From: Anaeramoeba flamelloides
Taxonomy: Eukaryota > Metamonada > Anaeramoebidae
Length of the DNA stretch: 64,000 nt
NCBI GenBank assembly: GCA_027625915.1
Contig: JANTQA010000033.1
Location: 2,790,001 to 2,854,000 of the forward strand
Direction: 5' to 3'
The first letter of the stretch is position 1, and each line of letters opens with the position of its first letter. Positions 34,116 through 45,868 of this stretch are shown piece by piece. The notes under the pieces were generated by a model. It did not search any database. It was not told where the DNA came from and was given only the letters and a program-made list of their open reading frames with translations. A program made the position numbers and the translations under genes.

Positions 34116-34791
34116 ATTAAACTTGTTGAAATTTAAGGTGCTTTCACCTTAATAATTTATCTTTATTTTATACAGATCCCAACTTTTTTTTTAAATAAGT
34201 TGAGATTTCAAAAAGAATTAGGAAATACTATTATGTCTGTATGTATATTTATATACAGATAATTTTTATACAAATTATGTAATCGTAACTTTTTTCTCAA
34301 TTCAAAAGAACAATAGTATTAAATTCAAATTTTATTTCTTTTTGTTTTTAGTTTTTTTAAAAAAATAGTTTTTCGATCAAAGCATTTTAAAAAATATTCA
34401 AGAGAATAAATTTATTATTTCTATATTTTTTTTTTATAATTTTTTTACCAAATAAAATAATTTGAAGTCATTAAAAATTTTATTAAGAAAAGTGTAACGT
34501 TGTTTGAAAAGCTGTTATTTTTCCATGATAACAGTTTCAAAAAGTATTAAAAAAAGGTAAAAATAAATGAATTCTGTTCTTTCAAAATATTTTTATCGCT
34601 TATTTTTTACAGAATTTAATTATTTAATAGCCGTATTTAACTTTAGATTTATAATATTCCCAAATATTAAAAATTTTTTAAAATAAAGTATTTTTATTAT
34701 GAAACTATATGATTGTAAAAAGAATTTTATTTTAACGATTTTACATAGATTCTAATAAAAGAGAAAATTGATCAGAAAATTGCGTCTTTTC
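34116..34791. other. 3' flank of PSMG2
   Basis: AT-rich spacer; no feature recognised. Confidence 0.3.
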
Positions 34792-35335
34792 TAAACCATT
34801 TTTCAAGTCAAAGGGGCTCAGTTTTAATGGGTGAATTACATGTGTTTAAACAGTTTGAATTGATATAAAAAGAAAAAATATTATTTTTGGATATTTTCAA
34901 AATTGAAATCATTTTTTCACTTTTTTATTTTTTTTTTTTTGAGATTTTTTTTTGATACTGATTTCATTTGTAAATTTTTTTTATTATTGTAAGATCGATA
35001 GTCAATTGGTAAAAATATGTTATTCTAAGGTTTTTGATATTGTAAATTTTATTTTTGAGAAATCATTTTGATTTCTATTGGAATTTTATTTGATTTGTAA
35101 TTGATGTTTAAAATGAACATTATTGTTTTTTTTTCTCAATGAGGATTCACCTAAGAATTTGAGTTTTTCAATTTTAAAGAAAATCTATTGATTTTTATAT
35201 TTTATTTCAGGCAAATATCAATTATTCTTTGATGTTTATAATTCTACTTATTTTTTATTTGTTCTCAAAAGGTTATTTATAAAAAATTTTTGATATTGAA
35301 AAAAATGTTGGGATCTTTGTCTGAAACAAAGTTTA
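34792..35335. mobile_element. Family B, TA-flanked element, inverted copy (544 bp)
   Basis: The left end TAAACCATTTTTCAAGTCAA and right end TTTGTCTGAAACAAAGTTTA are inverted relatives of each other. The body matches the reverse complement of 52714-53421. Confidence 0.65.
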
Positions 35336-35414
35336 TATCCCTATGAACCCCAAAGATACTAATTACATTCGAAAGAAAATTTTTTATTTGAATTGTTATT
35401 AAAGGATTATAAGA

Positions 35415-35615
35415 TACAGTCAGTTTCACTTTTAAGGCACAAACTTTCAACGAAATTTAAGGTACCAAAAAATCTCAAATTAAGGCACAAAATTTGGAAT
35501 TTTTTGTTTTACAATTTATTTTTACTAGAATTTGAATTTTGTGCTTTAATTTAAGATTTTTTTTGTGCCTTAAATTTTGTTGTAAGTTTGTGCCTTAAAA
35601 GTGAAAATGACTGTA
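35415..35615. mobile_element. Family E MITE, copy 6
   Basis: A full palindrome with TA ends, 201 bp, 80 bp after the family B copy. Confidence 0.85.
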
Positions 35616-35779
35616 TATAATTTATAAAAACAATTATCTTAGAAAGAAAATTTTATATTTAAAAATTGTATAGTTAATTACAATAAAAAAATAACTTGAA
35701 AAAAAAATTTCAAAATTGGAAAACTTTTTTTGGTTATTGTGATTTTATTATTTTTCAATCCAAATTTTGTCAAAAAAAA

Positions 35780-36040
35780 AAAAAAAAAATTTATAATAGA
35801 AAATATTGATCACTTTTTATGGGTATGTCCTTCCTAAGAAAAAGTTCGATTGGTATTTTTAAATAGACTAAAAGAATTAAATTTTAATGCAATAATTTTA
35901 AATCAAAACAGCTTAAAATTATTTTCATTAATTAATAATCGTAGAATCTATGATTACACACTTAAATTCCTGAAAGAGGATTGAAGTAAAAGTGAACCCA
36001 GAATGTAATTTACACTCCCTCATAAAAAAAAAAAAAAAAG
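35780..36040 (+). mobile_element. LINE 3'-end fragment (subfamily X) with poly-A tail
   Basis: It decodes to the tail of the zinc-knuckle region (IENIDHFLWVCPS) and a conserved 3' UTR ending AATTTACACTCCCTCAT, then about 17 A. It is 5' truncated and lies tail to tail with the minus-strand LINE that starts 270 bp later. Confidence 0.75.
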
Positions 36041-36324
36041 ATTTATGAAAAGTTTGTCTACACATCAAAAACCTCTTATTTTTAATGATTAAAGCACATC
36101 ACACTTTTTCCTGGGAATTTTTTTGGGCCCTTTGCACACCAAAAATGCAACAAAATAGTTCAATAAATAATTTTTTCATTACACAAGATATTTTGACCTC
36201 ACATAGAAAATTTGTTTTATCTGCTGATTACTGTTCAATAAGAATATCTATATTTGATTCTAAATAATTTAAAAATAAATAAAAATATAAATTAAATTTG
36301 AAAAAAAAATCATATTTTTTTTTT

Positions 36325-37520
36325 TTTTTATTGAAGAAGTGTAAATTACACTCTAGTTGCCCTTATACTAAAATTTTCTTTCAGAAATTTAAGCGTAAAA
36401 TCATAGATTTCATGATTATTAACCAATGAAAATAATAATAAACTGTTATGGTTTAAAATTAATTCATAGAGGTTTTTTTCATTTAATTTATTCAGAAATA
36501 TTCATCTATTATTTTCATAGGAAGGACATACCCACAAAAAATGATCAATATTTTCTATAACTTCCTTTTGTTTGTATTTTAAACATAAAGGACAAAATTT
36601 ATTTGAATTTTTATTAATTACATAGTAATATCTGTTTAAGCAATTCGTAAATGTCCTAAATTTTAGGATTGTTGAACTTGATGAATAGCTTAGATATTTT
36701 TGAGTTGTAAATAATGAATTTTGGTTTCTTAATATTGTGAAGTATTTTTGCACTTTCCAGCTCTTGGAATTCAATAATTCATTATATATGTATTTATAGA
36801 TTTCCTTTTTTAATTCAATTATATCTTTTGAATTCCAGTTAATTTTATTGTTGGTTCGTTGATTAAATTTTATTAATTTTCCTAAATAAGGCAGATGATA
36901 AATTTTTTAATTTTTTTTTGAATTTGAATTTTTTTTTATTTACTGAAATTACCATATTTTCAATTTTAAATTCTGTTTTATAAATAAGAATTGATGTATT
37001 TCTGTTTATTTTGCATATTCCAGTAATGGCTGTATTCATCCAAGAATTTAAATAATTTAAAGTTTTTATTTCATTATTAGAAATTTCTAACCCATATTTT
37101 AATTGACTTAATATAAAAGATTTAAATAATCTGATTTTCAAATTATTATTGAGGGAATTGTTATTAAATAATTGTTTACAGTTATTAAATGTTTCTTTAG
37201 CTTTTTTTAAATTATAAACTATATGTGAAATTTTATCCAAATAGATACCTAAATATTTAATCTTTTTTAAATCTTTTGAAATAACTGTTTTTTTTTTATT
37301 TGGTTGCAATCCAAATTGAATTATAATTTCATAAATTGAATTTAATTTTTGATTTAAAAAATGTTTATCCCCTTTTATAATTAAGATTAAATCATCTGCA
37401 AACATTTGACAATGGTCTGTTAAAGATATTATTTTTAATAAAAGAAAATGTGAAATTAGAGCAAATAAAATAGGTGATAATGGGTCTCCTTGAAATATAC
37501 CTAGCCCTTCTCCTTGATAA
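36325..37520 (-). mobile_element. 5'-truncated LINE with reverse transcriptase and zinc knuckle
   Basis: On the minus strand from 37520 down: GEGLGIFQGDPLSPILFALI (RT palm motif), QMFADDLILIIKG (catalytic FADD box), KIKYLGIYLDK, a thumb-like region and then, in a second frame (36502-36774), the zinc knuckle CPLCLKYKQ ... IDHFLWVCPSYENN. A 3' UTR and poly-A (poly-T at about 36317-36330) follow. Both flanks carry AAAAAAAAATCATATTTTTT, the likely target-site duplication. The 5' part (endonuclease and RT fingers) is absent. At least one frameshift separates the RT from the zinc-knuckle frame (between 36774 and 36863). Confidence 0.85.
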
Positions 37521-37545
37521 AAAAAAAATCATATTTTTTTTTATT

Positions 37546-38067
37546 GTAAAATTTGTGAAATTTTTTCAGCAAGATTTTTATTCAAATTTAAATGATTTGG
37601 CCAATAGTTCGAGTCAGATTAATAATTGATTGTTTTTTAATTTTTGACCTTTTAAAATCTAGACATAAAATAAACAATATTACTGGATAAGAGACCATAT
37701 ATCAGAACTTATTTTCCAGATCCTGATTTATTTAGAAAGGAAAAATTTAAATTTCACTACGATAACATTTAAATTTTTACTAATAACAAAATTCAAAAAA
37801 AAAAAAAATCTATGTTTAGAAGATTATTTTATTATCGTTTAATAATATTTAAAAGTTATTATTTATTTTTTTTTTAAATTTTAGGGTTGATTATTTTATC
37901 TATTAAAAAAGTTTTTACTGTTTAATTTCAATTTAATAAATGAAATTATTTTATAATTTTTTTTTGTTTTTATTTTTTATTTTTTAAATAAAATTTTTAG
38001 AATAACATTCATATTAAACTTTTAATTTTGGTCTAAAGAAAGGAATTTCATTTTTCTCTTGATTTAA
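37546..38067. other. Intergenic, nothing recognised
   Basis: AT-rich spacer between the LINE and the seventh MITE copy. No feature is supported. Confidence 0.3.
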
Positions 38068-38272
38068 TACAGTCAGTTCCACTTTTAAGGCATAAACTTT
38101 CAATGTAATTTAAGGCACAAAAAAATCTCAAATTAAGGTACAAAATTTGTAATTTTAATTTTTACAATTTATTTTACTAGAATCTGAATTTTGTGCCCTA
38201 ATTTGAGATTTTTATTATAATCTTAAATTTCGTACAAAGTTATTACCTTAAAAGTGTTGCTAATTTTACTGT
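38068..38272. mobile_element. Family E MITE, copy 7 (decayed right end)
   Basis: The left arm is good (TACAGTCAGTTCCACTTTTA). The right arm has lost its terminal match (AAGTGTTGCTAATTTTACTG). Confidence 0.8.
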
Positions 38273-38361
38273 TTTTTTAAAAAAATGCCTTTTCGAGCAA
38301 CTTTTAAAAAATAAAATAAAAAACATGAACAAATAACTGAGGTTCAAAATAACAGAACTAA

Positions 38362-38530
38362 CCGAGCCTATCAAATGACCTTTTTTCCATTTCCCATAAT
38401 CGTAAACCTTCTGGAAGTTTATTTTGTAAAAAAAATTCTTCTGGTAATTTACCTATTTCAATGGAAAAAGTTGGAAGGATTATTGAAGAAAAATCTAAAG
38501 ATAGTCAACATCTGATTGTAATATTGTAAA
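38362..38530 (+). pseudogene. Coding-like fragment of unknown origin
   Basis: A 55-codon open stretch with balanced codons reads SISHNRKPSGSLFCKKNSSG then NLPISMEKVGRIIEEKSKD. It has no start or family match I can name, and stops on both sides. It may be an exon of an unseen gene or transposon debris. Confidence 0.25.
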
Positions 38531-39205
38531 AACAAAAAAAATAGTAGAATAGATAATTGTAATAAATATATGATTTCTCTTCTCAATAATTAGACTAAAT
38601 TACATGTTTTTTGTTTATTGATCTTTTAATTATAAAGATTTATTTATTTGATTAATCATCTAAAAAGAACTAAAATTGTTAGATACAGGAATTTTTAATC
38701 AATATCCGAATTAGAGGATTAGTATCTACTTGATAATTTATATATTTGTCAACAAAAAAGGGAATATTTTCAACTTTTTAATCATATTTTAAATTGATCA
38801 AAAAAAATGAACGTTAGAGTTTTTTTAAATCAAAATGGAAAGGAAACCGAAGAGTGAATGATTGAAAAAAGAGAAAGAGTTGAATTGGTTTTCAACAAAC
38901 AAAGTTATCAAAAAAATAGGTAATAATTAGTAACTTCTCTATTTCACAAACCAAAATAATAACAACTCAAAAATTTTTTTCTATTTTTTCGGCAAATACA
39001 ATCTCTTCAAGATCAAAACACAGAAAAAACTCATACATCATAAATCGAATTAAGTTCTTTTTTTCATTTAAATTACAGGTTTAATTACTTAATAAAACCT
39101 AAATGTAATTTTTCCCCTTATTCTTGTTTTTTGTATCAGATTGAAAAAAAGCTTTTCAACTTTTCATTTTTTATTGAAATCAATTTTAATTAATTTTTAC
39201 AAAGT
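38531..39205. other. Intergenic region upstream of RPL37A
   Basis: AT-rich. The ribosomal protein promoter and leader should be at the right end; no motif is certain. Confidence 0.3.
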
Positions 39206-39896
39206 ATGGGAAGAAGAACAAAAAAAGTCGGTATTACAGGAAAATACGGTCCTCGTTATGGTGCCTCACTGTTGGTTTTTTCTTTTTTCTTTTTTCTTTT
39301 TTTTTTTTTTTTTAGCTTTTTCCTTCTTGGGCTAATTTAATTTACTTCCTTTTTTTATTTTTATTTCGCAACCAATAGCCGTAAACAAATAAGAAAGATT
39401 GAAGTTGCACAACACTCTAGATTCACATGTCCATTTTGTGGAAAAGTAATTTTTTTTTTTTTTTTTTTGTTTGTACCATCACCATAATAATACTAATTTT
39501 GTTATTTTTGTCTTTTTGCTTTTTAATTTATCAAACTTTTGCTTTATTTTTTCTTTTTCTTTATTCTTTTAGGATGCTGTAAAAAGAACCTCTTGGGGAA
39601 TCTGGCATTGTACCAAATGCAAACACACAATGGCTGGTGGTGCTTATACACTTAGGTAAAATACTTTTCAATATTTTTTTTTTTTTTTTTTTTTATTTAA
39701 TTATTTTTGCTCTTTTCTTTTCATTTGAAAGGATCCCAAATAGTAAAGTTACCAACAAAAAACATTTCTTAATCTCCAATGGCATACTTTCCTTTATTTT
39801 ATACTTTTTTTTAAATTACGAATCTTCAATAGCACACCATCTGCAGTTACTGCAAGATCAACCATTAGACGTCTTAGAGAAGTTCGTGAAAATTAA
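39206..39896 (+). CDS. RPL37A: 60S ribosomal protein eL43 (L37a), join(39206..39270, 39379..39445, 39573..39655, 39833..39896)
   Basis: A small zinc-binding protein of the large ribosomal subunit. The spliced product is 92 residues, the same as human: it starts MGRRTKKVGITGKYGPRYGA, then RKQIRKIEVAQH, the first zinc pair CPFC, WHCTKC as the second pair, the family signature MAGGAYTLSTPSAVTARSTI, and ends RREVRE-like RLREVREN. Three GT-AG introns of 108, 127 and 177 bp have donors GTTGGT, GTAATT and GTAAAA and acceptors AATAG, TTTTAG and AATAG. All junctions keep the frame (phases 2, 0, 2). The introns carry T runs of 15-20. All four cysteines are present, so the gene looks functional. Confidence 0.97.
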
Positions 39897-41159
39897 ACCA
39901 ACAACGCTAAATTTTTTAAGATTTTATTTTTGGGGTTATTAAAAGGCTAATTCCAAAAATAACTCGCCACATAAACAAATATTAACACTAAATTCTTTAC
40001 AAAGCTTCAAGCCAAAAATAAACAAATAAATTACCTCCCAAATTTTTATTCGTTTTTATTTTTACACTTAATCAAATTAATTATCTTAAAATAAAGAGAA
40101 ATTATTTACAACATCAGCCCTAGTCAAATAATTTTTGTGAAAGTCTTTGAATATTAATCTGAAATAAACAATCTACACAACAAAGTATAGGATGTCGTCT
40201 GTCTATTATTCTCAAATTCAAAAGAAAGTGAATTTTTCATTTTGATAAGACCAGCCTTTTTAAAAATTTGAAAAGAATTGAAAGTATTTAAATAATATTT
40301 GAAAAAATGTAATAACAAAGTAAACAAATTTCAAATAATTTGAAACTACATTACCCAAACCATTTTCATATTTTTTTTTCCTATGAGACTTTTTAAAAAA
40401 AGTAATTTTTTAAAGAATGAGGTACTTTTTACCATTTTTGCAAATTTTAATTGTTTGAACAATAATTAAAAAAGATTTTTGATTTCCACAAGATATTGAA
40501 ACTTTGAAACCAAAAATCAATTTACTGCTCTGCTTGTGAAAAGAAAGCGAATCAAAAGTAACCCAGAGCAATATCTTGAATTTTTCAATTTTTTTTGATT
40601 AAATTTAAGGGTTTTATTAGTTTTATTTTGAATCGAGAAATGTGACTTGGTGAATAATAGAAATTAGTCAAAGAACAAACCTAAAAAATAAAGAGTTTGA
40701 TAAGGTGTGTATTTTAAACAAATATTTTTTTTTAATACCAAAACAAGAAAGATCACCTTTTAAGATAAACTTGTACAAATCAAGAATGAAAAAATATAAA
40801 TTCAACCAAAGTAATCTTGAGAAGATTTTCTTATTTTTGACCTAAAAAATTATTTTGTAAATAAATATCAGATTACCTTATAACACCCCATTTTCCCAAG
40901 AGAAAATATAAAGATACAGTCCCCTCTTCTGAAAAATTTCATTAGAATCAAACCAAAATATAAAATGGGAAATTTTTTAAGTAAGTCATAGTTCTGTTAT
41001 TAAAATATTTTTCATTTTTATCAGTGTAAAAATGTTAATACAGGTTATCTTTTTGGGTTGAAAAATAATGTGAAATTATTTTTTGTATTGTAATAAACTT
41101 CTCTACAATGCATAAATAATAATACTTTTCTTTTATCCTTTATTTTTAAAGTATAAACA
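39897..41159. other. Intergenic, nothing recognised
   Basis: About 1.3 kb of AT-rich spacer after RPL37A. No open frame or repeat copy could be supported. Confidence 0.3.
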
Positions 41160-41420
41160 GAAGGAAATTATAAAAAATATTGATCATTTTTTATGGGTAT
41201 GCCCTCTATGAAAAAGATTGGTTCATTTTTCACAATAAATAAAAAAAAAGAAATAAATCGTAATAAAATAATTTTAAACTGCGACTATTTGAAATGATTT
41301 TCATTGATTAATAATTGTGAATTCTATGATTTCATGCTTAAATTTCTGAAAGGGAATCCAAGTCTAATGACAACTCGAGTGGAATTTACACCTCTTGAAT
41401 AATAATCAAAAAATAATAAT
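41160..41420 (+). mobile_element. LINE 3'-end fragment (subfamily X)
   Basis: KNIDHFLWVCPL-like decoding, followed by the same 3' UTR blocks as at 35.8 kb (GATTAATAATTGTGAATTCT; GGAATTTACACCTCTTGAAT). There is no clear poly-A; it ends in an AATAAT-rich run. Confidence 0.7.
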
Positions 41421-42979
41421 ATTTTTCCCTTTTAACAAAAAGTGAAAATTATATAATCTAAAAGATGATAACCCACAAAAATTGTTCTCTTTTGAAAATT
41501 ACAGACAACTCACTTTTTTTTTTTTATTATTTTTTCGTTTTCCTTAAATCAAAATTTTTGTTTTTACTTGAAAGAATCAATAATCTCTCTACTTCTAGTC
41601 TAGATTACAGAAGGGTCTTTTTATTTCACTAATGACCGAAAAATAATTAGTAGAAGGTTATTCCGAATCTAATAGTAGATAAACATGGTTGGGAATATTT
41701 TTCTGAAAAATATACCCTCCGCGCTCACAGTTTCAATCATTTATAATTTTTCTCAGACTACCCCCCTCGACAAGGCTTTTTAGTTTCACAAAGGAGTCAA
41801 TGCAAAAAGCAACGCAACAAATTACGAAATTTATTGTTCTTGTCGAGAATTTTTCATCAAAGCTATTATAGTTAGAAAACTTAAGGTCATAAAGAAAAAA
41901 TTGAAAATAAAAAATTCCTAAAATAGTTAAAAAATATACAAATTCGGGTACATAATGCCCAACTCTTCGTATTCGTGGAATGCCAATTTATTAATCACAG
42001 TTTGAGGAATCTTTTTTATTGTTGATAATCTTTCTATCTGGTTTTTACTCCTCCTGTTTCAGGACGTGGATAATTTTTAATTTGGTCATGTAAATGATAT
42101 AATATTTTTTTTACTTTAATATTATAACTATTTTTCTTCTTCTCTTTTTTATTTAGTAAATTTTCTTTGATTACTCCTTTCCCACGATAAATAAATAAAC
42201 AACTCAATTTTCTTTAATTTTGATTGGAAATTATTGATTTTTTTCTTATTTTGTATCTATAAATAAAAAATAATTGTTTATATTTCTGTATCCTATTTAT
42301 AAAATTTTTGTATTTCATTAATCTGGAAATAAACTTTATTTGAAATTTTATTTTTATTTTAAATTGTATAGTTTTTTCAGTCATTTCTTGTTTGAATTTC
42401 AACTCTAATCAGAAGTTAATTATTTATCTTATTTTTTTAACAATCTTGTGTTATTTGATTCTTATAAAAGTAAAAGTGAATTTTTCATTTTTGGCTGGAA
42501 ACATTTGAATAAAATTGAGTTAATAATATTATTGATCTAGAAATTTCAGAAACAATTATAACAAGGGAAACAACCAGAAACCCACTCAACAGCTATATTA
42601 CAAATACAACTTTTCAATAAAATTTATAATTTTTTTTTTTTATTTTTTAATATCTTTCATTTCAGAAAACTAAATCGAGTTTAAAATACTTCTAATGACT
42701 GTAAATAAAAGATTCTTTTGATATCTCTTTGAATTAGGAGACACAAATTCAATCACTTTAAAACTCTCTCTTTAACAGATTAAGAGCTCTTGAGCACTTA
42801 ACCCTTACCAACAAAGCCTAAGAATCTCTTTTATTTCTTGTTTTCTTTCTCTTTTTCTTTCTTTATCCAAAATGAAAATTTTTTCTTTTTGCTTTGTAAA
42901 GAAAAGCTATCCTATTTTTTATAATCTTGACTAAATTATGGCTTTGGATAAAAAACTCTAAATAAATTTTAGTATTTAG
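41421..42979. other. Spacer with a coding-like fragment on the minus strand
   Basis: Around 42060-41935 (-) a stretch reads NQIERLSTIKKIPQTVINKL then AFHEYEELGIMYPNL, with richer base composition than the surroundings. Stops flank it. Unrecognised; probably old transposon or gene debris. Confidence 0.25.
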
Positions 42980-43220
42980 CTAAGTACCTTGGAGTGCCGT
43001 CGAGTTACGAGGTTTTTTTTAATTTCTCAAATCAAAAAAATCCTGAAGGCGGTTTTCCAGGATTCAAAAGAATAGAGAAAAATCAACTATTTTACTCAAT
43101 ACTTTTAAATTTAAAAAAACCTAACGAGGAGTGCCTAGGTTTTTTTCACTTTTTGTTTTTGTTTCGAAAATCTATTGATTTTCTAATCAAAACAAAAAAT
43201 AAAAAAAACCTAACGGAAAA
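42980..43220. repeat. Family H repeat, copy 3
   Basis: CCTTGGAGTGCCGTCGAG, then a TTTCTCAAATCAAAAAAATC block and CTAACGAGGAGTGCCTAGG match the blocks in the PSMG2 intron. Confidence 0.6.
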
Positions 43221-43520
43221 CAGGTTGTAATTTTGTTGAATCACCTCTCTTCTTTAATAATAAAAAAATACAAAATATTGTTTTTATGTAATTACAATTA
43301 AAAAAAAAAATAGCAATAAAAATTAAAATAATAATAATTTCTTGTTTTTTGAAATAAAAAAACAAATCAAAAGAATGAATAAAGAAGTAAAATATAGAAA
43401 TTCAAATTGTGGTTAAAAGTAGAAAAAAAAAATAATGGGATTTAAATTTGAGAAAAGATAAGGAAAATCGAAAAGGAAAAGGAAAAGGAAAAGGAAACGG
43501 AAAAAGAAAAAGAAAAAGAA

Positions 43521-45868
43521 TTATTTAAAAAGATCAGGAGTTTCATTTTCTAAAAGTAAAATTTTTTCATTAACCTTTTCAGTCCATAATCCTAATCGAT
43601 TTTTCATGATTTTAATTTGTTCATTTGTTAATACTCTTGTGATTACCCAGGTAACTCGAAGAATATTATTTACTTGGTCAATTTTTCCTTTTAATAACCC
43701 CAAGCTCATTGCTTTCATTGCTACGAATTCAACCTTTTTTTTACAAATAACAAGAAAACAAAAGAAACATAGGAAGAAAGTAAATTCAAAATTAAGAGAA
43801 TTAATTTGAAAAAGAAAGAAAAGATAAAAAGATGAGGTAAAGGAAACGGGAAAGGAAAAGGAGAAGAAAACGAAAAGGGAAAGGGAAAGGGAAAGGGAAA
43901 GGAAAAGGAAAAGGAAAAGGAAAAGGAAAAGGGAAAGGTAAAAGAAAAGGAAAAAGAAAAGGAAAAAAAGAAAATTACGTCTTCAATTGAAATATTAAGA
44001 GCTTTTGATATTTCATCAAATTTAACATTTCGATCGTTTGAAGGTCTTTTGAAAATAAGTTCAATCAGGCAAGATGTAATTAATTTATCTTTTAAAAGTT
44101 TTTTTTTGTCTGTAAAGATGCTGTTTTTTTCAATTGTTGATGAATATTTCTCAATAACTTGTTGATATCTTTCCATATCACCAGAGTGATAAGCAATCAA
44201 AAGTTGATATAACCATTCATGTTCTGTGTCTTTCAAGTGTATCAAGATCTTGTGTTTAACAAGCTCTCCAAAACTAAATATTTTTGGATCCGAAAGTGCT
44301 GCAATACCAAGTTCAAACGCAAGCTGGATTTTTTCTTCTTTGATCATTTTTTCTAAATCTGTAAATGTTAAAAACAACATCCCACTTTGATAAAATTCAA
44401 GAGAAGAATTAACAGATTCATTCTATTTTGTCAAAATTAATTGTTTTTTATAAAAAAAAAAAAAAAATAATTAATTTTATTATTTGGATAAATTTGTTTA
44501 TTTCAATTTGTGATGAAAAAAAAAAATAATATTTTTTGGAAAGATTAAATTGATTGTTTATTTTATGATTTTGAGAAAGGGGCTTTAAAAAAAGTGGAAA
44601 AAAAAAAAACTATCCAAAAGAAACTGTAAAACAGACTACAAGCTGCGTCCAGATCTATTTTCTGTTACCAACTTTTAAACTTTTTGTCACATTATTTGAA
44701 AACAAGAAAACAATTTTTTTCAAACTTCAAAGATTATAAATTTTTTTCCCAAAGAAAGTAGTCTGTAATTTTATGGATATAAATTCCACAATACTGATAT
44801 TTAAATTATAAATGGGAAAAATTTTCACTTCATTTTCAATTCCCTTTTTTATAGAGCTATTTCAAATAGGGACCGAAGTAACAAATAACAACTTACTTCT
44901 TTGGAACTCTACTTAATAAAAAAAATCTGGAAAAGGAAGTAAAAATATTTTCTCATTTAGAATTCAAATACCAGTAATGATTTGTTTTTGTAAATGAATA
45001 AAAAAAATAAGAAAATGAAAAATCAAAATAAAACGGGGGAGGTTGTTTTACCTTATAATATAAACAACAGACGTTATAAAAAGATGAAAGAACAATTGTT
45101 TTGAAAAAAGATGTTCCTTTTTCAGTTATAATGTTCTGTGTTGTTTCGATCAATTCTTTCACAAATTCAAAGTCATTTGTAATCAATTTATTTCTTGAGA
45201 TTTCAAATCTAACCAACATTCTTCCTTCAAGGTTTTGTTTTAAAGTAACTAAACATTGTTCTAAAAATAATATTTTTTCTTCCAGATCTTTATTGAATAA
45301 TTAAAGAATTTATTGTTATTTTTTGTTATGGTTATTGATTATTTATTGTTAATTATTGAATATTTATGATTTATAATTGTTTTGGTGGTAATTGTTTATT
45401 ATTTTTTGTGGTGATTGGATTTTTTAATGGAATGCTGATTTGATTTTTACAAGATAGAGTTTTATTAAAATATAAAAAAAAGTGACAAAAAGTGCTTGTG
45501 TTGTAAACGAAAAAGATTTGCTGCAAACTATTTTTTTCAAAAATTCACAAAACAAAATTACAAAACAAATAACAAAAAGAAAAAAAAAAAAATAAAAAAA
45601 GGAAAAAAAAAAACATACTTGGGTATTGTTTTGAGATTGTGATTGCAAAGAGAGCAAATTTTATTGGATCGATTTTGTTTTCAAATTGCTTTAAAAAGTT
45701 TGTGTAAAAAGGGATCAATTCATTATTCAAGAAAAGAGGATTATCGAATAATTGCTCAACTATGATTGACAATTCGTGCCATAATTTTCGATCAGAAAGT
45801 GTTTTGAGTTGAAGGAGTTCACCTGATAATTCAGGAACATTTTGGCTTAATTTTTCAATGTATGTCAT
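43521..45868 (-). CDS. PSMD13: 26S proteasome lid subunit Rpn9 (PSMD13), complement join(43521..43733, 43979..44422, 45052..45287, 45619..45868)
   Basis: Rpn9 is a PCI-domain subunit of the proteasome lid. The four exons splice in frame (phases 1, 0, 0) to 380 residues (human 376). Exon 1 has LWHELSIIVEQLF and FYTNFLKQFENKIDP (human LWHQLTLQVLDFV, LYENFISEFEHRVNP). Exon 2 has EKILFLEQCLVTLK. Exon 3 has LGIAALSDPKIFSFGELVKH (human [20 protein letters not shown]), EHEWLYQLLIAYHSGDMERY and the start of the PCI winged helix. Exon 4 has MKAMSLGLLKGKIDQV (human MKALSVGLVKGSIDEV) and TWVITRVL, ending DLFK. Donors are GTATGT, GTAAAA and GTAATT; the acceptors lack a pyrimidine tract. Introns are 331, 629 and 245 bp. 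The gene looks intact. Confidence 0.95.
43800..43972. repeat. Purine-strand microsatellite in the last Rpn9 intron
   Basis: GGAAAAGGAAAAGG-type repeats run to within a few bases of the splice donor, so the transcript has a long pyrimidine stretch right after the 5' splice site. A shorter GGAAAA tract lies just past the stop codon at 43470-43520. Confidence 0.85.
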
